From positions 1-64,000 of the forward strand of contig VTFK01000367.1 in the NCBI GenBank assembly GCA_009617715.1: a DNA stretch of 64,000 nucleotides, written 5' to 3'. This DNA comes from Plectrocnemia conspersa. Lineage: Eukaryota > Arthropoda > Insecta > Trichoptera > Polycentropodidae. The notes below the pieces were generated by a model. It saw only the letters and a list, made by a program, of their open reading frames with translations, was not told the DNA's origin and did not search any database. Numbering within the stretch: the stretch's first letter is position 1; each line of letters starts with the position of its first letter. This document shows positions 54,001-62,602 of this stretch, one piece after another. The translations under genes were made by a program, and so were the position numbers.

Positions 54001-54397
54001 TAAATTTGACTCTATTTAAGGAACAAACGCAGATTTTCTTCTTCTTAAAAATACAATACTTTTGTTTGTATGTATATACGTTTGTGTGCATATTATATAT
54101 AAAGCCAAATCAAATTTTCATATGCACAGACATAAATCATTTTCTAGATACAACAGATATTTTGCTCACCTCTGTGGAATTGTTGGAATTGGGCGTCCCG
54201 TTGTTGTCATATATGGTGATTTTAAGATTGGCAGTGGTGTAGCTGTCACCCAGCATCAGCGCTGCGTCAGGGCTGAATGTATACTCGGGTAGAGGCCCCA
54301 CTGAGTTGGTGCTGAAGTCGCCGAGAGACATCCTGGCGCCCTCTGCGCTGCCCCATGCGCACACCCACCACCAGCAGATGCTCCACCACCGAGCCAT
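28313..54397 (-). CDS. gol: Goliath family E3 ubiquitin ligase (PA domain, one membrane span, RING-H2)
   Basis: This membrane RING ligase is the orthologue of Drosophila goliath and the vertebrate RNF130/RNF150 group, which act on endosomal membranes. Exons, in gene order (minus strand): 54397-54170, optional 50043-49978, 49572-49393, 49320-49221, 33564-33432, 30924-30807, 30728-30657, 30384-30302, 30236-30140, 30072-29983, 28603-28313. All junctions are GT-AG with matching phase. The product is 463 residues, or 485 with the optional exon; from memory Drosophila gol is of similar size. Order: signal peptide ([15 protein letters not shown]), lumenal PA domain, a span ([19 protein letters not shown]), a juxtamembrane [14 protein letters not shown] segment, RING-H2, and a Ser/Pro-rich tail. 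The ATG is preceded directly by an in-frame TAG, which fixes the start. The gene spans 26 kb because of transposon-filled introns. Confidence 0.95.
29137..29944 (-). mobile_element. Decayed mariner element of the GTCAAAT-end type
   Basis: Inverted ends (ggggagtcaaatgaaaa at 29141; reversed cgggggaagtcaaataaaaa at 29944) lie about 800 bp apart, with TA at both flanks. Near the right end, the minus strand reads [15 protein letters not shown], resembling the helix-turn-helix of mariner transposases (LQQVYEW.RKF). The rest is too decayed to read. It lies in the last gol intron. Confidence 0.6.
30140..30384 (-). CDS. gol: gol exons for the RING-H2 domain
   Basis: Exons 30384-30302 and 30236-30140 encode the RING-H2. 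The zinc ligands are visible in order: CAVC, then CRHDFHKCC, then CPMC. The E2-contact Pro-Trp (DPWLLEH) is present, so the ligase should be active. The exon junction falls inside CRH, between the second and third ligand pairs. Confidence 0.94.
30657..30924 (-). CDS. gol: gol exons for the transmembrane and juxtamembrane segments
   Basis: Exon 30924-30807 encodes the single membrane helix and the following [18 protein letters not shown]. Exon 30728-30657 (24 codons) encodes [20 protein letters not shown]. Both are hallmark Goliath-family segments; the basic stretch after the helix places the RING in the cytosol. Confidence 0.93.
30925..33431 (-). other. gol intron between PA and transmembrane exons
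   Basis: Apart from the possible LTR at 32336-32900 it is AT-rich with no readable coding or repeat structure. Confidence 0.6.
32336..32900 (-). mobile_element. Possible solo LTR or promoter-bearing insert
   Basis: This GC-richer stretch within an AT-rich gol intron has, on the minus strand, a TATA box (gatatataagc near 32655) and an AATAAA about 245 nt downstream (32405-32410), the layout of an LTR's U3-R-U5. An 83-codon minus-strand ORF (32442-32693) between them matches nothing I recognise and may be fortuitous. I could not find TG...CA ends or a target duplication, so the call is tentative. Confidence 0.3.
33432..33564 (-). CDS. gol: gol exon closing the PA domain
   Basis: This 133-nt exon reads [20 protein letters not shown], then [12 protein letters not shown], and completes the lumenal domain with one Asn-Thr-Thr sequon. 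The acceptor is cgttttcag and the donor gtgtgt. Phase in is 1 and out is 2, fitting both neighbours. Confidence 0.9.
35019..35233. mobile_element. hAT-type MITE with 8-bp target duplication
   Basis: It is bounded by CAGTGGCGTAGCTA and its inverse TAGCTACGTCACTG, with a perfect 8-bp duplication GATCCGAG at 35011-35018 and 35234-35241. The 8-bp duplication and CAG...CTG ends are diagnostic of hAT. It is 215 bp with no coding capacity. Runs of 9-12 G lie near both ends, on the same strand. Confidence 0.9.
36362..37663 (+). mobile_element. Tigger/pogo element with internally deleted transposase
   Basis: Ends CACCCATACCTCGC and GCGAGGTATGGGTG are inverted and flanked by TA (36360-36361, 37664-37665); subterminal TACGGCC motifs repeat inside. 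The ORF 36352-37326 is open but its first ~40 codons are read-through of the terminal repeat. From about 36475 it is the C-terminal half of a pogo-like DDE transposase: [10 protein letters not shown] (second catalytic Asp), then [13 protein letters not shown] (third). The DNA-binding domain and first Asp are deleted. It ends with a PCNA-binding-type box, QTTLDNFF, and an acidic serine tail. About 284 codons without a stop imply a young copy. Confidence 0.92.
39045..39320 (+). mobile_element. 5'-truncated non-LTR retrotransposon 3' end
   Basis: The plus strand reads [15 protein letters not shown], then [11 protein letters not shown], the usual C-terminus of insect Jockey/I/CR1-like reverse transcriptases (LYN.LP.EI). 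It is followed by about 100 bp of 3' UTR and an (AATA)n tail at 39275-39319. Severe 5' truncation and a simple-repeat tail are typical of target-primed insertion. Confidence 0.7.
39500..39950 (+). mobile_element. Decayed mariner transposase remnant
   Basis: Successive plus-strand frames read [36 protein letters not shown] and [20 protein letters not shown], in the order of the helix-turn-helix, second helix pair and pre-catalytic region of mariner transposases. Stops and frameshifts are frequent. It directly precedes palindromic repeat copy 2. Confidence 0.55.
40000..40885 (+). repeat. Palindromic repeat family, copy 2
   Basis: The left part is AT-rich with repeated accagt.aaaatata motifs. 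The middle shares the cctaatgaaagttctaaaac, ttcgatattacactatgttt block with the other copies. It ends in a near-perfect palindrome: arms of about 103 bp at 40554-40656 and 40675-40779, with an 18-bp spacer. A second small palindrome (gttataaagtgt inverted) is at 40810-40837. No ORF is present. Confidence 0.8.
41547..41582. repeat. 15-bp hairpin
   Basis: CTTATCGAAATGATG is followed after six bases by its exact inverse. Function unknown. Confidence 0.75.
42762..43642. mobile_element. Element with ~40-bp inverted ends
   Basis: The sequence gtagagtacgctcggga and, after a small indel, tgttattgtgtg (42766-42813) recurs inverted at 43599-43640. The 880-bp interior has no recognisable transposase and carries the piggyBac-like MITE. 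No target duplication was resolved, so the family is unknown. Confidence 0.45.
43315..43419. mobile_element. piggyBac-like MITE
   Basis: A 105-bp insert has perfect 14-bp inverted ends, CCCAGATATGCCCA and TGGGCATATCTGGG, each bordered by TTAA (43311-43314, 43420-43423). TTAA targeting with CCC ends fits the piggyBac superfamily. No coding capacity. Confidence 0.75.
44098..44148. repeat. Perfect 24-bp hairpin
   Basis: Arms 44098-44121 and 44125-44148 are perfect reverse complements (AAATTTAATACGCTCTAACT...) around AAA. It has no neighbouring element ends, so it is either a tiny foldback relic or a cruciform-forming site. Confidence 0.8.
46930..47755 (+). repeat. Palindromic repeat family, copy 3
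   Basis: It is colinear with copy 2, in the same orientation, about 6.9 kb away. Its palindrome is tighter: 88-bp arms (47454-47540 and 47551-47638) around tcggcgccgt. A third partial piece of the arm (gattttattgcttttgg) follows at about 47730, as in copy 2. Confidence 0.8.
49221..49572 (-). CDS. gol: gol exons for the PA domain core
   Basis: Exons 49572-49393 (60 codons) and 49320-49221 (100 nt) encode [14 protein letters not shown], the [17 protein letters not shown] core with the conserved RG.C.F pattern, and then AVGVLIYND. This matches the protease-associated domain of Goliath ligases, which faces the lumen and selects or positions cargo. The second exon ends in phase 1 before a 15.7-kb intron. 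Confidence 0.92.
49978..50043 (-). CDS. gol: gol candidate 66-nt cassette exon
   Basis: It is flanked by a good acceptor (tatctttcag) and a strong donor (gtgagt), is open in frame, and is phase 0 on both sides. It would insert 22 acidic residues ([14 protein letters not shown] and on) between the first PA strand and [10 protein letters not shown]. Other family members run directly across this point, so it is likely optional or lineage-specific. No RNA evidence is available here. Confidence 0.6.
52200..53230 (-). mobile_element. Decayed mariner split by a retrotransposon fragment
   Basis: On the minus strand, 53230-52870 reads [15 protein letters not shown] and GFGIGTV, then in other frames QLWFQ and NNELKAL, the mariner N-terminus. 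At 52450-52200 it reads [20 protein letters not shown], the mariner third-Asp region. The order is right for one element in one orientation, with the middle replaced by the insert at 52500-52830. Stops throughout. Confidence 0.6.
52500..52830 (-). mobile_element. Non-LTR reverse transcriptase fragment
   Basis: Minus-strand frames read [34 protein letters not shown] and [11 protein letters not shown], matching the thumb-side region of insect Jockey/I-type reverse transcriptases (HFNYC...L..LQ..QN.AMR). Both ends are truncated. It appears to interrupt the mariner copy around it. Confidence 0.6.
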
Positions 54398-54418
54398 CTA
54401 TCCGCTCGTCAACACCGC
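54170..54418 (-). CDS. gol: gol first coding exon with signal peptide
   Basis: The coding part is 54397-54170 (76 codons, phase 0), with 21 nt of 5' UTR behind an acceptor (cttatttttag) at 54419. That acceptor shows at least one more 5' noncoding exon lies upstream. The N-terminus is Trp-rich and hydrophobic, as expected of a signal peptide, followed by the first PA-domain strand ([14 protein letters not shown]) and two potential N-glycosylation sequons (NNST). The donor is gtgagc. Confidence 0.9.
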
Positions 54419-55399
54419 CTAAAAATAAGACAACTTATGAAAAAATATAATCATAGATTGTGCAGAGCTACGTAACACGCGGAAGGGCGATAATGATTAT
54501 ATTAACGTCAAATATTATTCATTTATCGTTTAATGATCCCGAGAACCAGGTCGATTGACCTTTAGATAAGTGTGCTTAATTGATTGAGCAGCCGCTCATT
54601 GAAATTTAAAAATAGTATTTAATATCAACGTGTGCGTTGTTTACGTTCAGCGAGATTGATTTCGTATTTAAAACGTTACATTTAAACTTCAAGCCACTCG
54701 AAGAACGCATCAGATTTGCATGCATTAAACTACTATCTATGCAAGAGGGTCGTCGACCAAACTGTTTGTAAACATTCCGAGTTTATGTCAAACCGTTAAA
54801 TGGAAATATAACACAACATTGAGAGTATAGATTGCCAAGAACCTATATTATTATATACCTATTATCGTAGCATTTCCCGGATAACTAAGATGTTTATATA
54901 ACATAATTAAATACAACTCCAAGGAGACCGACGCGAAGCTAATTAAGAGCATGGAGTAATTAAATATGCATATATGAAAATCTGAATTCTAACCATTTCT
55001 AAGGTAAATTTATGTAAACTAATTTGTAATCGCACTTTGATAACTCTAATTTATGGAGAAATACATAAATAAATCAATTATAAGTCATAGTAATGATATG
55101 GTTAAAACTCAAGTGGGACGATTTATACGAAACGGTATGAATATTTATGATTACCAAGCGGATTACTTTTAGGTGCGCCACTTGCTGCATTTGCGGTTAT
55201 AATGAAAGTAGAGAAGACCTTGAGTGTCTTGATAATTAAAAACATTACGTTATAGTGAACCTAGATAATAATGCCAATGTATACAAAGATAATATCCTAT
55301 AAGCTATATTATATTTTCATTATTTCTACGATAAATTAAACCGGAAAAGTAAGTATGATTAAAAATAATACGATATTAGTATAATATGTTTTACATGGT
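54419..55399. other. gol 5' intron, unremarkable part
   Basis: AT-rich, no ORF or repeat recognised. It should be intron, because the first coding exon begins with a splice acceptor. Confidence 0.5.
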
Positions 55400-56256
55400 T
55401 ACACGACAGAACGATCACGGACTAAGCGCTCAACGACACAATGTAAACCACAGAATGTTCACGGACAAAGTGTTCACTCACAAAACGATCTTGCGACAGA
55501 ATGTTCACCCACAAATTTTTTTCTACGTATTTTATTAATTTTTGTTCTATTTTCAACCAAATAAAACTTCTTTGAAATGAAAAGATTTTCAATTTTGACC
55601 TTTATTTATATTCATTAAAAACTTTTTTTGAAATTTAACACTCATTAAAAAAAAATTTTAATTTCTTTCAGAATTTTTTACTTCTTTCAAAATTAACAAC
55701 CGTGACAAGAATCTATTACATAATATTATAGAACACATAACAACATGAAAATGCGTGTATTTGACAGTCTAATCAAGAAAATTAAAAGTATTTAACTTAT
55801 ATTATTTTTCACGTATTAATACTTCAAAACCTTACAGTCATCATGATACGTTAATAAAAATTAAATTAAATAATTAAAAATAAGTATTAGATGATAAATT
55901 CAATATACACTGGCCACGCAGATATATAATTATGTTGATTTTCAAAGAAATTTATAATTAGCACGCTATAATTTTTTTTAAATTTAGTATACCCAAAAAA
56001 AGAAAAAAATAAAACGCCCACACTAAAAATTCACAGTGGAGAAAATATAAAATTATCATTATGTTTCCTAATTAATATGAATAAATTTTGATTAAACTGG
56101 CTTTTCTAATATATATTTATTAATCAATGTGCGAATCTTCGTAGCGAAACGTTTCAACGAATTCTTTGTGAGTAAACATTCTGTCGCGTGAACATTCTAT
56201 AGTTTGAACATTTTGTCCGTGAACATTCTGTCGTTGACATTTTGTTGTGAAACCAA
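55400..56256. repeat. Second foldback-like element with inverted tandem arms
   Basis: The left arm (55400-55512) is a tandem of units like cgacagaatgttcacggaca. The right arm (56145-56256) holds the same units inverted (tgtccgtgaacattctgtcg). The ~630-bp centre is AT-rich and noncoding. The design is the same as that of the element at 12302-13275, but the unit sequence is different. Confidence 0.65.
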
Positions 56257-56315
56257 TTTACATAGGCTTGCAAGTTAATTCACATACATAATTTTGCACT
56301 GCACTCAAGGAATTC

Positions 56316-56354
56316 GCGTAGTACTAGTGAAATACTCGTTCACTAGTACCACGC
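56316..56354. repeat. 16-bp hairpin
   Basis: GCGTAGTACTAGTGAA is followed after seven bases by its inverse with one mismatch. It lies just right of the foldback-like element. Confidence 0.7.
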
Positions 56355-56559
56355 TACCTCCTTTCGTCTATACGACTTATATAGATAAACGCTCTCGTCT
56401 CGTAAATATGTTATAATACCTCAATATTAAAGGCGGAAGGGTTTTTAACGTAGAAGATTATGAAGGCAAACTAGTGTTTATAGAAGTCCTTCAAAATATC
56501 TAGCCTAAAATATAATCATGCGATAGTCTATCGTGATCCAATTTTTAAAAAACTAACAA

Positions 56560-56920
56560 AAAAGAGCATCGCAATGAATGGATAAGCGTTCAATGCCGAG
56601 TGAAGGAAATTAAGCAAAGTCAAGATCAAAAAACTGGACAAGTCGCAGGGCCGTGTCAAGGTTTACGGCGATTCGTGCGCGAAAGGGTGAAATTCATTAT
56701 GGTACACACATACACATACATGAGTTATGTAAGTGGAGCACGCGAATCGAAAGCGAAGGAAAATCGATTTCCCACAAAACAACGGCGACAAGGTTAAAGT
56801 TGAACCCGACACGAAGCGCCGTTCGTGTTTGTGTGTATTATTTATATTTTAAGGGCAAATTTCACCACGGTCGCGTCCTTTCTTCGGTCGAAGGGGTTAT
56901 AAATTGAGTTAAGGTCGATA
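56560..56920. other. GC-rich island upstream of gol
   Basis: About 360 bp are distinctly richer in CpG than the flanking DNA and show no transposon ends. It could hold a second promoter or noncoding exon of gol. No splice sites stand out. Confidence 0.25.
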
Positions 56921-57908
56921 ATGTGTACAAGCCGTGGATTCTATGGAATGTCTTGTAAACCGTTTCAATGCCGTTAATAAATTTGTAAAAAATAGAATTA
57001 TATTTTTATCGTTACGTTTTGGAAATGGAAGATTAAAAAATACTCTAGCCAGGATTTGTTTGTATTTAAACTAATAATTAGTCTGAGTGACTTGTGCATG
57101 TATCATCATTGTTTTATTATTGTTATACAAATTAATAATAATATTTACTTTGTAATAAAAAGATTAAATATATATTTATTTATTTATACTAATCATGGAG
57201 CCAAATTTACTGTATTAAGATCCAAAAGCAAGAATATGGTATCAGACATTTTTGGTTAATATTATAATAATATTTGAAGGTCTGTCATATATTCCATTTA
57301 TATTTTTTTATATATAAAAATAAAGGTTAATAAGCTATCATGTAAATTAACATATTCTTGCATTACTGTTTTATATTGTTATAAATATATATGGATGTAG
57401 AGGTCACATGCGCCGTTGTATACAGATTTACTGATGTACGAAAGGTGCAAAATTACATCTCAAACGTTGCATTTACGTAGTTAATACATACGTGTACCTA
57501 ATTATGACATATCTAAAGACGCTAAGAGTTTGAGCATTATCAGAAAGCAGTACTGAATATATACTCGCACTGCATTATCACAACGAACTTCGCCCGAATC
57601 GCAGATATCTCATAAAATAATTATTTGTTTGTTGTGACACTCAAGTTAATCAATAAACTTAAAGAGAGAAGCAGGGCCGGTCCTGGATACCTGGCCGTCC
57701 GTGTGCAAGTCAACTTTTCGCCGCCCTCTTATTTCGTTAAAATATATTTTGGGAAAATTCAAAAATACTCATATTTCATGGAGGACAGGTACAAACAAAT
57801 ACATCAATTTTAAAATGTATTGTTTGTATAAATTTCAGTTTATTTATTAAATATTTACATATACAGACAAAAGAAAGTGTAAAAAATAATCATTTATCTT
57901 TTTAAATA

Positions 57909-58078
57909 TAGTGGACCCCCCAATAGCACGGTAAAATAGGAATGTGCTATTTGGATGCGTGTAGTTGGGGGACTAGAGAATATTCATAATTTTTTTTCAA
58001 TACATACATACGAATCAGGCGCGTGTGGTCAGATATCCTCCCTTTGGCTTGTTCACCGTGTTGTTGGGGGGTCTAAAA
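57909..58078 (-). mobile_element. Tigger-type MITE, diverged copy
   Basis: Ends resemble TAGTGGACCCCCCAATAGCA and, reversed, TTTTAGACCCCCCAACAACA. The interior matches the copy at 58782-58915 in inverted orientation (gtgctatttgg, cgtgtagttgggggact). Confidence 0.6.
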
Positions 58079-58781
58079 TTGTCGAAAAAATAATAATATA
58101 TAAATATATTTTAAAAAAAAACTTCGACAGAAAAATAATAATATAACTTTTTTTTAAAAAAAAACTAAATTTGGTTTTTTAAGATATAAGATCGGAGATA
58201 AGTTTTAAAATTTATCAATTAGTTATAAGTTTAAACTTTCTGATAAATTATGTTCAATGGATATTGGTGCTAGACTACTTAGGTTTTCCAGAGACATCGT
58301 AGATCGGAGATAAGTTTTAATTAAATTGAGTTTTGAAAAACAATGTTTTCTAATATAAACGACAATCGTTATAAAAAAAAATAATTAATTAATTTATCTT
58401 GGTAAATCTACCTCTACGATATTTTGTAATATTTGTAAAGGATTGTTCTATGACGAGGAATCGGCAAAAATTTTCCGGTAAGACAGTATTTCATTAATAA
58501 TATAACATCTAGATCTTTTTTTCACATCCATTTCTTTAAAATTATACAAAAAACTAAATAGAGATTCACTTTCATTTGCTAATTCAAACCATTGATTGAG
58601 GAATTATTCGTGTAATCAAAAATCCTAAAATAAAAATGTATCTTAAATTGCTGCTTGGGATATGCAATTGAATTTGATTTAGTTACGTAAATAAAAGTGA
58701 CGTGCTTTTAATTTGACTAATTATAGGAAATTCAGGCTGTGTTAATTATCTCAGCCTCTGCAACGGCATCGCTAGTGAATA

Positions 58782-58915
58782 CAGTAGACCCCCAATAACA
58801 CGGTAAATTGGAGATGTCTCACCACTCGCGCTGATTCGTAAGTATTTTATAGTCCCCCAACTACACGCACCCAAATAGCACGTCCCTAATTTGCCGTGTT
58901 ATTGGGGATCTACTG
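58782..58915 (+). mobile_element. Tigger-type MITE
   Basis: A 134-bp insert with ends CAGTAGACCCCCAATAACAC and, reversed, CAGTAGATCCCCAATAACAC, bordered by TA at 58780-58781 and 58916-58917. It interrupts the hAT remnant and so is younger than it. Confidence 0.85.
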
Positions 58916-59480
58916 TATATTGAAACATACATCATTTATATTTTGCATTATATAAATTAAGTGATTTTTAATGCATTAGCGCATTCGGCTAATATTTGTG
59001 GTTTGAAGCATTTTTTAACGATATCTACCGTTGAAGCTAAATCGTACCAAATAATTATAGAACATATATATTTTAAAGAAGATAACTTTTGCTCTAATGA
59101 GTCATATTTTTTGTTTTTATATCGTTGATTAATTCTGTTAAACTGCTAATTATGTTTTTTAGATTAAGACGTAAGGGTCTTATAGCTTTAATTCTGCTTT
59201 CCGATTTTATATCGCTAAGATTTTTAAGAGTTAAATTTGAAATTTGTTTCATCAAAACATCCCATCAATATGTGGAAACAAAAAATATATAACTCTTGAA
59301 TAATTGTACTTTAGGATACTAACTTATTTGCGGCTTTAAATATTGCATCAAAAATTACACGAAAAGAGAAATTTTAAAGAGCGATTATACGAAACAATAC
59401 AATAAAATTTGTGTGGCGAATAAGGCGTCAATTTCTAAGAAACGGAAATATGATGATTAAGATATCTTCAAAAGCATGAG

Positions 59481-61546
59481 GTTTTGGTACTAATTGCATC
59501 CAATATAATATAAATTTAGTTAAAAAAATATCGATTAGGGAAACTTGAGAGTAACTTTACGACAATTCTATTTTTGTTTCAAATTATAATCAATCACTGA
59601 ATAAGATTGAATTGTTTATTTCCCAAGTATTTTTTTCACATTGGTGTCGTGTATTGGAAATTGAGATTTTAATTCTTAGAAAAGTCGCTAAGACTTGAAA
59701 GCTTCACGCACATAGAAGCCGTTAAAGCTAGTTATATTTTAAATAATTTATAATATTTTATATATACTGAATTTTTTACAACAGAGATCCCAAAATAAAT
59801 TAAATTGTTAGAAATATAATAAAAGATCTATAATGTTTTTAATAAAATTTCATTCACAATAGTTTTGTGTTAAGAAAAGATGCTGCGCATAATATCATAT
59901 GTTTACGTTTACTAATTTTACTTTCTACGCAGAAATAATTGCATATAAGTATAATATTTTTTTCTTTATGTATAACAAATGTTAAACCATGACTTATAAT
60001 TTTTTTAAATAATTACGAATAATAACAAGAACATACATTTTTAATAAACTTTTTTTTTTTAATTTAAATATAATAAAATTCTTGCTGCAAGAAAATAATA
60101 TATAAATTCAATAAATATTTTAATATTCTCATGACTAATAATTTGCCGCTATGTCTTAGTAAAATTACCTGTATTATAAAGCGATGTGTTGCTATAAGTA
60201 CACGCAGCTGTTGGCCTTTGATGTTTTGGATGGCAATTCTTTTAGCGAAAAGGTTAATATTTATTACGGTAGAGGGGATTTTCAATAATAAAGTAAAAAT
60301 ATATCCATTGTCCGCAACAGTTTTCTATCAAAAAAATCAATTTATTACATAAATAGAAGGACGATAAGGTCGACCGATAGAATGCCCTTAGTCCCAATGC
60401 CGCTGGTATTGAACGATACGGGGGTTGATGGCATTGGTGACTCTGAATTAAATTTCGCCCTTGCCAGGAAGTGAAGTGTCAAGGCGAATCAAACATTTCA
60501 ACGTCGTTGTTTCTATCGCTCTCATAGCTTTTTATATATATATATATATTTATACATTACAACTGAATGGATGATTCACCGTTTTTAGTAATTCCGGCGG
60601 CGAATTTGCACACAATGAGCGAATTTCGAATACAATCTCGACCGAAGAGGTCCTTAAACAAAAACGGAGTGCGAAAACTGAACTCCGTATTCGGTTTGTG
60701 CGGTGCGATTCGAATGAACAACGAGTGAAACTGTCTGAACGAAAAAAGAAACACGTATGAAGACAATAACATCTAGTGACAAACAAAGAAGCTAATTATT
60801 ACCGGTGCGTTATTGGATTACCGGCGATAAAGGTTAACGATACGGAAAGTCAAGCACCTCGCGGAAAATTCACACACGCGCACGAGAGCTAAATACGCAT
60901 TTAGAAGAAAAATATGCGTGTCTGACTGAACATTAGTAACTTAGCTATACACTACATTTATTTAAATATATATCCATTATTACATTACAACATTATGTTT
61001 TTTACTAGCAGCGTACCTACTAACTAACTTAGCTAATTACTTATTCACTACCCAATAAATATTGTAACCGAACTAAAAATATATGCATACATTTATCTGA
61101 TTTAATATACATCCAATTTATTTTACAAACACAACAGTATTTCGATCAACTATGAACTCAGTCTGTGTTTACGTTATTTTAATGGAACAGGTATAGCTGT
61201 ATGTGAATGATTTACAGCTATAAATTTAAGTATGTACTTATATACATAATTGTCTAATATATAAATAATAGATAATAATGAAGTATGAAAATCAGATACA
61301 CCTATTTTAATTGAGCATTGGATCAGTACTTTCGGCTTATGCCAATATTAATCAAACGTGATTGGTATAAGTTCATTGTTCGGGCAGCTTGATATTTTGT
61401 AGCGCCTTATCTAAACATATGATCATATCATATCTATCAAGGAAGTAATGTGAAAAATCGACTCAAATTTAGGCACTATTAAAAAATATTGAAAAGTAAA
61501 ACAATGTAGTGATTTGCATGTAACCCTATTTTTCTCTTCATTGTTA
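59481..61546. other. Upstream DNA without a recognised gene
   Basis: Mostly AT-rich. It contains the candidate gol 5' exon at 60580-60679, a TA run at about 60534-60550, and a CpG-richer patch to about 60900. No transposon ends were found. Confidence 0.5.
60580..60679 (-). promoter_or_regulatory. Candidate gol 5' UTR exon and start site
   Basis: On the minus strand an arthropod initiator-like TCAGTT (60676-60681) is followed by about 100 nt that is clearly more GC-rich than its surroundings and ends at a possible donor (gtgaat, from 60579 down). A gol 5' noncoding exon must exist upstream of 54418, and this is one place it could be. The evidence is circumstantial. Confidence 0.25.
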
Positions 61547-62602
61547 TGCCTGCATTACACTCTCTGGAAGTTGTCCGAAGTCGGCCGAGACCTACGACTT
61601 CGAATAAGCGACCACACTGTCGCAAATTTCATATGCCGTCCGAACGGCGGTCGTGAATGACGTCTGGACGGCGGCTTCTGTCTACAACCGGCATATTTGC
61701 GCGCGATCGAAAAATGTGCCAAATAATCGCAATTTTTAAATTGTCATAAAATTAAAATTACGTTAATGATAACTATAAAAGTTTGTGTGGGCACTCACCA
61801 ATACAATATCAGTGAAAACTTTTCGGTCGTAAATATTCAATTTACGCAAAATCTATGTCGGCTTTTGCAAAATGCCATATGGCATAAAAATGATACTTCA
61901 GAATACGAACACCACATCTGTGACTATCCCAGAATTTGTCACCCTCGATTCTAAATAAGAATTCGTTATGGTGTGACATTTATATAAACCGATCTAGGAA
62001 AATACATCACTTTTTAACAAAATCAAGTACCATTAATTATTTAATTTTATATGAAAAAAAATATAATAACGATATCTGCCAGAAGAATATACTATCAAAA
62101 ATATAATTAATCCCTTTTGGTGCCCTAAAATATTCAAAGATGTCAGTAAGAGTCTGTTTAAGTCCTCGATAAGCATGTGGTATTATAACTTGACCACGTG
62201 ACCGCGATGCAGCGCTCGACGTGCGTATAACCATAGGACGCCTACGCGCATATTGAAATTGAACTAAGCTATTCGTTCTATCTCAGTTTGCGAAAAACCA
62301 TATCATTATCTCTCTCACACTCGTCACTTAACACGCGAGAGAGCGAAAGGGGAAGTATCTCACCGCTCGCGCTCGAAAGAGTAGCTCCGACTTCGGTTTC
62401 TTTGACTTCGGTCCGTTTGCCGACAATGTTCGGAAGCGCTCGAAGCTGGCCAAGTCGACTGAATTACCCCCATTTTACCTCCCATTCTCGGTAACCTCGG
62501 ACAACTTCCGAGAGATTTTAGATCGGACAGAACCGAAGTAACCCACTATATTCTCCGTCCTTGGCCAACCTTGGCCAACTTCCAGAGAGTGTAGTTCAGG
62601 CA
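61547..62602. mobile_element. PIF/Harbinger-like non-autonomous element
   Basis: Ends TGCCTGCATTACACTCTCTG and, reversed, TGCCTGAACTACACTCTCTG bound 1056 bp, with a 3-bp duplication TTA at 61544-61546 and 62603-62605. A TWA 3-bp duplication suggests PIF/Harbinger. The interior is GC-rich near both ends and has no transposase I recognise. Confidence 0.65.

Larger units (their letters stand above)
50044..54169 (-). other. gol intron after the first coding exon
   Basis: The left 2.1 kb (50044-52190) is AT-rich with nothing recognised. The right part holds the mariner remnant at 52200-53230. A GC-richer patch at 53480-53750 (including agatggcgcgtcgcc) looks unlike the surrounding DNA but gave no ORF, ends or RNA structure I could name. 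Confidence 0.5.
57672..59480 (-). mobile_element. Decayed hAT element of the ZMYM1-like type
   Basis: The minus-strand 3' end is CCGGCCCTG at 57672 with the GGGCGGC-rich tail common to these elements. Upstream on that strand, frames read ESLFSFLYNFKEMD, SDIKSESRIKAIRPLRLNL and LFGTI, in reverse order along the plus strand, matching the LSDTRW.SR..A...LR and WYD blocks of ZMYM1-like hAT transposases. Many stops. The 5' end was not found. Two small Tigger-type MITEs lie in it. Confidence 0.55.
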
